Below are positions 1 to 4,995 of a stretch of DNA of 6,911 nt, in pieces; within the stretch, counting starts at the first letter, position 1, and every line of letters starts with the position of its first letter. The notes beneath the pieces were generated by a model. The model searched no databases, was not told the DNA's origin, and saw nothing but the letters and a program-made list of their open reading frames with translations. The DNA comes from an uncultured Litorilinea sp. (GTDB taxonomy: Bacteria > Chloroflexota > Anaerolineae > Caldilineales > Caldilineaceae). The translations under genes and the position numbers were made by a program. The stretch spans positions 1 to 6,911 of the forward strand of contig CAMPHP010000157.1 of NCBI GenBank assembly GCA_946885925.1. Direction: 5' to 3'.

Positions 1-157
1 CGCGACGACAACGCTGATTTACTATCTCTATCAGGAAGGGTTTGTGGGCTTCAACGCCGGACGCGCTGGGGTGGCCTCTGTTGTGCTCTTTGTGGCGATG
101 TTGGCATTTACCCTTGTCCAAATGCGCACCAGTGAGCGCTCTGTACATTATTCCTAA
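1..157 (+). CDS. ABC importer inner-membrane permease, MalF/UgpA type (3' end only)
   Basis: This is the C-terminal 51 codons of a binding-protein-dependent transport permease; the 5' part lies before the window. The reading frame begins at base 2 and ends with TAA at 155-157. The visible peptide opens with T-T-T-L-I-Y-Y-L-Y-Q-E-G-F, the conserved segment before the last membrane helix in MalF/UgpA-type permeases. A hydrophobic helix follows (V-A-S-V-V-L-F-V-A-M-L-A-F), then a short basic tail ending S-V-H-Y-S. From memory the segment is close to the end of E. coli UgpA (TTTLIY..Y.EGF.G), but sugar permeases share much of it. The product would form the membrane heterodimer with the permease encoded next. 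The EAA loop that contacts the ATPase is not visible. Family assignment is firm; substrate is not settled by this fragment. Confidence 0.88.
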   Translation, partial: ATTTLIYYLYQEGFVGFNAGRAGVASVVLFVAMLAFTLVQMRTSERSVHYS

Positions 158-264
158 TTTATTGCAGAAATGGATGCAGGGCAGAGATTGAAGGAGAGCA
201 ATTGGCTGCCATCAAAGAGCATCCGTTTTGCTGACAGAAATTCATTGCAGACAGGATAGGGCGT

Positions 265-1170
265 ATGGCAGAAGCAAACTTGACACAGGATCTACTGCGA
301 CCCGCAGAGGCAGAGACTCGAGTGATTAGCCAATGGGCAGGTCAGCGGAGAAGTCGGCTTGCGCAAGGTTTTGGTTATTTGGGAATGCTTTTGGTGGCGC
401 TGCTGATTGGCGTGCCGGTCTATTGGATGATCATCGGTGCATTTAAGACCACTCAAGAAGTTTACCGGATTCCGCCGACCTGGATTCCCCTGGCCCCTAC
501 CTTTGAGAATTTCCCGCGCGCATGGGCCTCGGCACCCTTTGGTCGCTATTACATCAACACCATTATTACGACCTTTTTTGGCAGTAGCTTTGAAATTTTC
601 TTTGCTGTTACCAGTGCCTATGCCTTTGTCTTTCTTCGTTTTCCCAAGAAAGAATGGCTCTTTTTAGTCTTATTGGCGGCCTTGATGGTCCCTGCACAAG
701 TGACTATTTTGCCCAACTATTTGACCGTAGCCGCGCTGGGGTGGATTAACACCTATCAAGGCATTATTGTGCCTGGGGCATCGGTGGCTTATGGAACGTT
801 TTTGTTGCGCCAGTACTATCGAACCCTGCCCATTGAGGTATTGGACGCGGCAAGGGTTGATGGCGCTAGTCATTTGCGCACGCTGACCTCGATTGTAGTA
901 CCCCTGGCAAAACCTGCCATTATCTCATTCGGATTGGTGAGTGTAGTTGCCAAGTGGAATGATTTTCTGTGGCCTTTGTTGGTTACAAACACCCGCAATA
1001 TGCGTGTCCTTCCGATAGGCATCTATTGGCTTATGGTAGAGGAAGGCACGATTGAATGGGGCTTGGTGATGGCTGGCACGCTCTTTGTGGTATTGCCAGT
1101 GGTCATCGTCTTTCTTTATGCTCAACGCTATATCGTTGAGGGCATCGCGGCTGGTGCCGTCAAAGGATAG
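265..1170 (+). CDS. ABC importer inner-membrane permease, MalG/UgpE type
   Basis: A 301-residue integral membrane subunit of a carbohydrate-type ABC importer; it pairs with the preceding MalF-type permease to form the translocation channel. Six hydrophobic segments lie at roughly residues 38-60, 97-125, 131-153, 161-182, 209-229 and 266-288. The cytoplasmic EAA loop, which docks on the ATPase, is at 191-214 (E191, A195-A196, G200, then V-P-L). The WNDFLWPLL motif after it (231-239) and the tail Q-R-Y-I-V-E-G-I..GAVKG are hallmarks of this half of the family. The ATG at 265 is the best start: an in-frame stop lies at 232-234 and no other ATG intervenes, although the ribosome-binding site (AGG around 253-260) is weak. 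The 35-residue hydrophilic N-terminus is slightly long. The segment E-G-T-I-E-W..VM with P-V-V-I-V near the end resembles E. coli UgpE, so glycerol-3-phosphate or a related ligand is possible; a sugar is equally compatible with the family. Confidence 0.95.
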   Translation: MAEANLTQDLLRPAEAETRVISQWAGQRRSRLAQGFGYLGMLLVALLIGVPVYWMIIGAFKTTQEVYRIPPTWIPLAPTFENFPRAWASAPFGRYYINTIITTFFGSSFEIFFAVTSAYAFVFLRFPKKEWLFLVLLAALMVPAQVTILPNYLTVAALGWINTYQGIIVPGASVAYGTFLLRQYYRTLPIEVLDAARVDGASHLRTLTSIVVPLAKPAIISFGLVSVVAKWNDFLWPLLVTNTRNMRVLPIGIYWLMVEEGTIEWGLVMAGTLFVVLPVVIVFLYAQRYIVEGIAAGAVKG

Positions 1171-1235
1171 TCCAAATAAAGAGTCACTTACATCAGAACA
1201 TGCTCGTAAAGTAGTTTCCACAAAGTACTTTCTAA

Positions 1236-1241
1236 AAGGAG
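1236..1241 (+). promoter_or_regulatory. Ribosome-binding site deciding the start of the solute-binding protein
   Basis: AAGGAG lies 5 nt before the ATG at 1247, an almost ideal Shine-Dalgarno site. It fixes the start there rather than at an in-frame ATG at 1085, which would overlap the permease gene by 86 nt and bury the signal peptide. The in-frame ATG at 1259 is also less favourable. Confidence 0.85.
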
Positions 1242-1246
1242 CTAAC

Positions 1247-2602
1247 ATGGCTACACAGATGAATCGTCGGCAATTACTAAAGACCCTGGGCGCGGGTGCA
1301 AGCATGATGGCATTGGCCGCGTGTGCGCCTGTGGGGACACCGTCGGCAGCACCGAGTGGTGAGAGTGGCGCTGCGGCTCCTGCCGCTGAGGCCGTAACCG
1401 TCACTTTGTGGAGTAGCTTCACAGGTGCAAATGGTGAGGCGGAAACTGCGCTTGTCGATAAGTTTAATGAGGAGATGGATGGTCGAATCACCTTGGATTA
1501 TCAGTTTCAAGGCTCCTACGAGGAGACAGCCCAGAAGGTCACTGCGGCACTCCAGGCGCGCACTGCCCCGGATGTGTCGCTCTTGAGCGATGTGTGGTGG
1601 TTCAAGTTCTACCTGAACCAGACACTTGTCCCGTTGGATGATTTGCTTTCTGCACAAGAGGTTGATCTGGAAGATTACCAAGATTCTTTGATCAACGAGG
1701 GCGTGCGCCAGGGCGTTCATTACTGGATACCATTTGCGCGCAGCACGCCTCTTTTCTATTACAACAAGGAAAAGTGGGAAGCCGCGGGGCTGCCGGATCG
1801 GGGGCCGGAGACATGGATGGAATTCATGGAATGGGCTCCTGAGCTAGTCGAGATGAACGGCTCCGAGATTGCTACCTCTGCCTTTTCCCACCCGGATGGT
1901 GCAAGCTATATTGCGTGGCTCTTCCAAGGCGTGGCTTGGCAGTTTGGAGGCAAGTATAGCGACCCTGACTTCACCATGCATATGACCGATGAGAACACCA
2001 TCCGCGCCGGTCAGTTCTACTATGACACAGTACACACCTATAAGTGGGCTGTGCCTGCGACTGACCCGACAGCAGACTTTATTGCTGGCTTTACCGCCGC
2101 GGCGATGATGTCTACCGGCTCGATGGGTGGCGTGAAGAACAATGCCGAGTTTGAGTTTGGCACTGCCTTCTTGCCCAAAGAAACCCACTTTGGCTGCTGC
2201 ACAGGTGGCGCTGGTTTGGCAATTTTGACAAGCTGCCCAGAGGAGAAGCGCCCTGCCGCGATGGAGTACATAGCCTTTGCCTCTAACCTCGAGAACACCA
2301 TTTTCTGGTCACAGAACACGGGCTATATGCCGGTGCGTAAGAGCGCCCTGGAAGATCCAACCATGGTGGCTTACTTCGAAGAGTTCCCCCAATTTAAGAC
2401 CGCGGTGGAGCAGTTGGCGTTGACTCAGCCCCAAGATTCGGCTCGCGTCTTTGTGCCAAATGGCGATCAGATCATTGGGGCAGGATTGGAGCGGATCACT
2501 GTACAGGCTGATGATGTGGCGACCGCGTTTGCTGATGTTCAGGCAACTTTGGAGACCGAGGCTGCTCCTGTTGTGGAAGCATTGCAGGCAGTCGAAGGTT
2601 AA
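1247..2602 (+). CDS. ABC transporter extracellular solute-binding lipoprotein (family 1, UgpB-like), Tat-type signal
   Basis: A 451-residue ligand receptor for the importer, expected to be lipid-anchored on the outer face of the cytoplasmic membrane. The N-terminus has a twin-arginine motif (N-R-R-Q-L-L-K, residues 6-12), a hydrophobic stretch and a lipobox L-A-A-C with Cys26. An Ala/Ser/Gly/Pro-rich tether (27-48) follows. The mature domain starts near V-T-V-T-L-W and shows family landmarks: PFARSTPLFYYNKEKWEAAG (162-181), GGAG (320-323) and NTGYMPVRKSAL (357-368). By alignment from memory with E. coli UgpB, ligand positions map to Tyr91, Asp115 (Glu in E. coli), Ser166, a Ser near 290-292, a Gly at 320/321, Tyr360 and Arg400. 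This favours a glycerol-phosphate-type ligand but needs a real alignment. A Cys-Cys pair at 317-318 beside the presumed pocket is unusual. The gene lies 76 nt after the permease and 33 nt before a small lipoprotein gene, probably in one transcript. Other substrates (oligosaccharide, polyol) remain possible. Confidence 0.93.
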   Translation: MATQMNRRQLLKTLGAGASMMALAACAPVGTPSAAPSGESGAAAPAAEAVTVTLWSSFTGANGEAETALVDKFNEEMDGRITLDYQFQGSYEETAQKVTAALQARTAPDVSLLSDVWWFKFYLNQTLVPLDDLLSAQEVDLEDYQDSLINEGVRQGVHYWIPFARSTPLFYYNKEKWEAAGLPDRGPETWMEFMEWAPELVEMNGSEIATSAFSHPDGASYIAWLFQGVAWQFGGKYSDPDFTMHMTDENTIRAGQFYYDTVHTYKWAVPATDPTADFIAGFTAAAMMSTGSMGGVKNNAEFEFGTAFLPKETHFGCCTGGAGLAILTSCPEEKRPAAMEYIAFASNLENTIFWSQNTGYMPVRKSALEDPTMVAYFEEFPQFKTAVEQLALTQPQDSARVFVPNGDQIIGAGLERITVQADDVATAFADVQATLETEAAPVVEALQAVEG

Positions 2603-2635
2603 TCAACCATCAAACGAGCAAAGGAGATACGAATC

Positions 2636-3178
2636 ATGTTTCGCAAGATCTTTATGGGGGCAGCAGTCTTTGCATTGAGCGTTGGTCTGGCTGCCTGCAC
2701 CGCGGGTCAAGCCGTGGAATTACCTGACCGCGAAGTTACTATTGATGTAGAGACCGCACTAGACGCACAGAATATGGCGATGTCCGGCTTGATGACGGGC
2801 AATGTTACCCTGGACGAAGCTCAGTTTAGCAGCCTGTTGACGGAGTTGCTCAAGGCGAACTCCGGGGAAAACAACCCAGTGGAGAGTATTACAGCGTGGT
2901 TTGAGCCGGATGCAATTTACCTGCAAGTAGATGTAGTCGACGGTGTGTTGCCCGCAACGATTGGCGATAAACTGGCTGTGGCAGGTACGGTCGATGTAGC
3001 CGATGGCAAGCTAGTACTAGATCTGAGCCAGGCATCAGCAGGCACGTACAAGGTAGAGGGTGCATCGCTCGCTCCTATCAATGCCCAAATCAATGCCGCA
3101 CTCTCAGGCTTCAACTTGGGTGTTCCCGTTCAAGTTGAAACTGCTGAAGGCACATTGACGCTTTCGATGGTCCAGTAA
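2636..3178 (+). CDS. Small secreted lipoprotein of unknown function
   Basis: I do not recognise a named family. The 180-residue product starts with a lipoprotein signal (M-F-R-K, hydrophobic stretch, lipobox L-A-A-C with Cys21), so it should be anchored on the outer side of the membrane. The start has a strong ribosome-binding site (AAGGAG at 2621-2626, 9 nt before ATG). The mature part lacks membrane helices. It alternates short beta-like strands with a helix resembling a 'TxxQ(F/N)xxLL' opening (VTLDEAQFSSLLTELL, 57-72). Further strand segments are at 85-100, 113-128 and 163-178, and a helix PINAQINAALSGF lies at 147-159. This order resembles the YpmS/LmeA-type (DUF2140/DUF2993) putative lipid-binding proteins, a weak inference from pattern only. 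It lies 33 nt after the solute-binding protein and before the terminator, so it is probably the last gene of the importer operon. It is far too short to be a second solute-binding protein. Confidence 0.82.
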   Translation: MFRKIFMGAAVFALSVGLAACTAGQAVELPDREVTIDVETALDAQNMAMSGLMTGNVTLDEAQFSSLLTELLKANSGENNPVESITAWFEPDAIYLQVDVVDGVLPATIGDKLAVAGTVDVADGKLVLDLSQASAGTYKVEGASLAPINAQINAALSGFNLGVPVQVETAEGTLTLSMVQ

Positions 3179-3221
3179 ATCCTATCGCTTTAAGCGCGTG
3201 TACCTGGACCTAATCTCAAAA

Positions 3222-3258
3222 ACCGTACAGGGGGAAAGTGCCCTTCCCCCTGTACGGT
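3222..3258. terminator. Bidirectional intrinsic terminator between convergent genes
   Basis: A perfect inverted repeat has 15-nt arms at 3222-3236 and 3244-3258 with a 7-nt loop (AGTGCCC). The arms are GC-rich, including a run of five G and five C. On the plus strand the stem is followed by CTTTGTTCTT; on the minus strand it is followed by TTTTGAGATT, so each side has a modest T tract. It sits 43 nt after the lipoprotein stop and 40 nt beyond the minus-strand CYTH-CHAD stop, where a shared terminator for two converging transcripts is expected. The remainder of the 120-nt gap shows nothing else clear. Confidence 0.9.
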
Positions 3259-3298
3259 CTTTGTTCTTAAGGAAATCATTGGCCTAAGGCTGTAGCTT

Positions 3299-4930
3299 TT
3301 ACATCTGGGCGAGGCCGCTGGCGAGCAATTCCCGATTTTCACGACCGATAAATTTAGCAAACATGGCAGGGAAGGCAGTGGTTTGCTCGTCAATCTGGGT
3401 GTTGATTTGTGCTAGACGCGCCTCAATGGCAGCGTGTTCCTCGAGTTGCTTTTTCCAATCATGGAGTCGTTCTTGATCGACATGGGCATCATTGAGTTTG
3501 CCAAGATAACCCTGCAGATCTGTGAGCTGGGTGATTAAGTCTGTGCCCGCTTCACTCAAAAGATGCTGGGTAAACTCTAGACCATAGCGCAGGTATTTGC
3601 CTTGAATGCGGATGGCATGAAAGGTCTCAAGTGGCGGCAACGCTGGATGAGCGAAGACGACTTCATAGGCACGCACCGCCTCAAAGCTTTCCATGATAAT
3701 GCTGGGCACAGTATGGCGCACTTGGGTGGGGTGCACCTCATAGGCGTTATCGTGCGATTTTGCCTCGTGTTTCGTCGGCGTGGCGCAGAAGCGATTGAAG
3801 CCCGCAATGAAGTTTTTATGTTTTTTGCTGTCCAACAGAGTGACTAAGCCGGAATGGGCATGGGCGCGGCGGCTCTTCAATTTGGCGCGCAATGATCTAA
3901 GTCCTTTGCGTTGATTCTCGGGTTGGCTGCAGCGGAACTCACGCATATTTGTCAAAGCTACATCCAGGTCTCGAACTTCTCCCAAGGCGCGAGCTAACCG
4001 CTTTAGCCCTCTGTCATAAGGTTTGAGAATTTTAGAGCCTATAGCATCTCCAAAGAGACGGATAGCGGCGCGCGCATGGCGGACGGCGACGCGCATATCG
4101 TGGATAGCGGATCGCTTGCCCTGGCGAACGCCATACTCGTTCAGCATGATGGCAAGTAACTGTTGGTGCAGTAGAAGGCGACAACCTTCGCTGAGTTCCA
4201 TCTCGGGCGTGAGCGCGCTCTGGTCGTTGTGGCTTGCGGCAAGGTGCAAAGCCAGCCCGCGCACAAGCTTGCTTGTATATACAGGCGTAAGGCCAGGCTG
4301 CTTCTGCACCTGTTCCACAACCTGGGCAAAAGCTGGCTCGTTGTCTGGGTCTAGCAATTCGATTTCTAGCTCATGGAAATGGATTTGGCAGGTTGCGTGG
4401 TCATCTGGTTCACTAGAGACCGGCTCATTGGAAGTCGCTGTGCTGGATACCCACACGTCATCTAGGCTCCACTCTGCCAGTGGCTTACTGGTTTGGGAAG
4501 AGGATACAAGATGGGATTTTTGCCGCTCCTGCCGTATGACGATGACTGGACGTAGATCTGCTAGGTTGACGGAAGTCCCATCGAGTTGTTCATTTACGCG
4601 TTTGGGCCATGTGCTGACATCAAAGGGATTGCTATTGTCGGTGAGGGGGATCGAAAGATCCAGCCGTTCTTGAATTACGCCGTTGCGACTTGCCTCGAGG
4701 CTTTTGATTCCCACTTCATAGCCGTTGCCATTATTACGGACGCGCAACGTGAGTCCATGCCGGAGTAGATCGTAGGACGGTGTGTCCATATACGTATCCG
4801 TGTGGCAATGGGTGCCAAGCGGCTGGAGAGTATAGCCACTCAGGGGAATTGTCTGCGCCAGTAGGGACGATAGGTGAGTAGAATCAATTTCAAACTTGGC
4901 TTCGCGCTCCTGAGTACTTGTGCTAAGCAT
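3299..4930 (-). CDS. CYTH and CHAD domain protein (triphosphatase-like, polyphosphate-binding)
   Basis: A 543-residue soluble, probably cytoplasmic protein. Residues 8-226 form a CYTH (triphosphate tunnel) domain: E8-R-E-A-K12 fits the ExExK signature, followed by TYMDT (46-50), LRVR (62-65), K76, RPVIVIRQERQ (127-137), ELEIEL (187-192) and SKLVRGL (220-226). Known CYTH enzymes hydrolyse tripolyphosphate or similar triphosphates using divalent metal. Residues about 246-490 form a CHAD domain with two helical halves: HDMRVAVRHARAAIRLF (277-293) with EVRDLD (318-323), then FHAIRIQGKYLRYGLEF (437-453) with GKLNDAH (477-483). CHAD domains bind polyphosphate through conserved His/Arg/Lys. A Ser-rich loop (about 138-183) interrupts the CYTH part, and the usual R-x-E-x-E strand reads R89-L-D-L-S, a conservative then a non-conservative change. 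The start at 4930 is preferred to an in-frame one at 4987: it has an AAAGGA site and puts ExExK near the N-terminus. The gene lies 65 nt after a histidine kinase on the same strand and may be co-transcribed with it. Confidence 0.93.
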   Translation of the reverse strand: MLSTSTQEREAKFEIDSTHLSSLLAQTIPLSGYTLQPLGTHCHTDTYMDTPSYDLLRHGLTLRVRNNGNGYEVGIKSLEASRNGVIQERLDLSIPLTDNSNPFDVSTWPKRVNEQLDGTSVNLADLRPVIVIRQERQKSHLVSSSQTSKPLAEWSLDDVWVSSTATSNEPVSSEPDDHATCQIHFHELEIELLDPDNEPAFAQVVEQVQKQPGLTPVYTSKLVRGLALHLAASHNDQSALTPEMELSEGCRLLLHQQLLAIMLNEYGVRQGKRSAIHDMRVAVRHARAAIRLFGDAIGSKILKPYDRGLKRLARALGEVRDLDVALTNMREFRCSQPENQRKGLRSLRAKLKSRRAHAHSGLVTLLDSKKHKNFIAGFNRFCATPTKHEAKSHDNAYEVHPTQVRHTVPSIIMESFEAVRAYEVVFAHPALPPLETFHAIRIQGKYLRYGLEFTQHLLSEAGTDLITQLTDLQGYLGKLNDAHVDQERLHDWKKQLEEHAAIEARLAQINTQIDEQTTAFPAMFAKFIGRENRELLASGLAQM

Positions 4931-4936
4931 GTGACT

Positions 4937-4942
4937 TCCTTT
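4937..4942 (-). promoter_or_regulatory. Ribosome-binding site deciding the CYTH-CHAD start
   Basis: On the minus strand AAAGGA ends 6 nt before the ATG at 4930-4928. This supports that start over the ATG at 4987, which would add 19 Ser/Lys-rich residues unlike the start of CYTH domains. Confidence 0.75.
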
Positions 4943-4995
4943 CGACGATCCACTGCACGGGCTAGATGCTAACCGCTTTGATGCCACCTTGCTGC

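Noticed and set aside
231..254. CTGACAG / CAGACAG repeat as a PhoB-like box
   Set aside because: The two half-sites are 17 nt apart instead of 11 and do not match the CTGTCAT-type consensus.
170..259. 29-codon open frame between the two permease genes, ending 5 nt before the second
   Set aside because: No ribosome-binding site is seen and the peptide has no recognisable feature; a frame of this length is expected by chance. The 107-nt gap shows only a short repeated ATTGCAGA (161-168, 244-251).
1222..1231. 10-bp palindrome AAAGTACTTT before the solute-binding protein gene as an operator
   Set aside because: It is short and AT-rich, with no adjacent promoter elements that I can support.
1085..1246. 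Upstream in-frame ATG at 1085 as start of the solute-binding protein
   Set aside because: It would overlap the permease gene by 86 nt and place about 54 residues before the Tat/lipoprotein signal. The ATG at 1247 has an AAGGAG site 5 nt upstream.
4023..4673. 216-codon plus-strand open frame opposite the CYTH-CHAD gene
   Set aside because: Ser/Trp/Arg-rich with no domain pattern; it lies wholly inside the well-supported minus-strand gene.
4931..4987. Longer CYTH-CHAD start at 4987 (minus strand)
   Set aside because: It adds a Ser/Lys-rich 19-residue leader unlike CYTH proteins; the ATG at 4930 has a good ribosome-binding site and places ExExK at residues 8-12.
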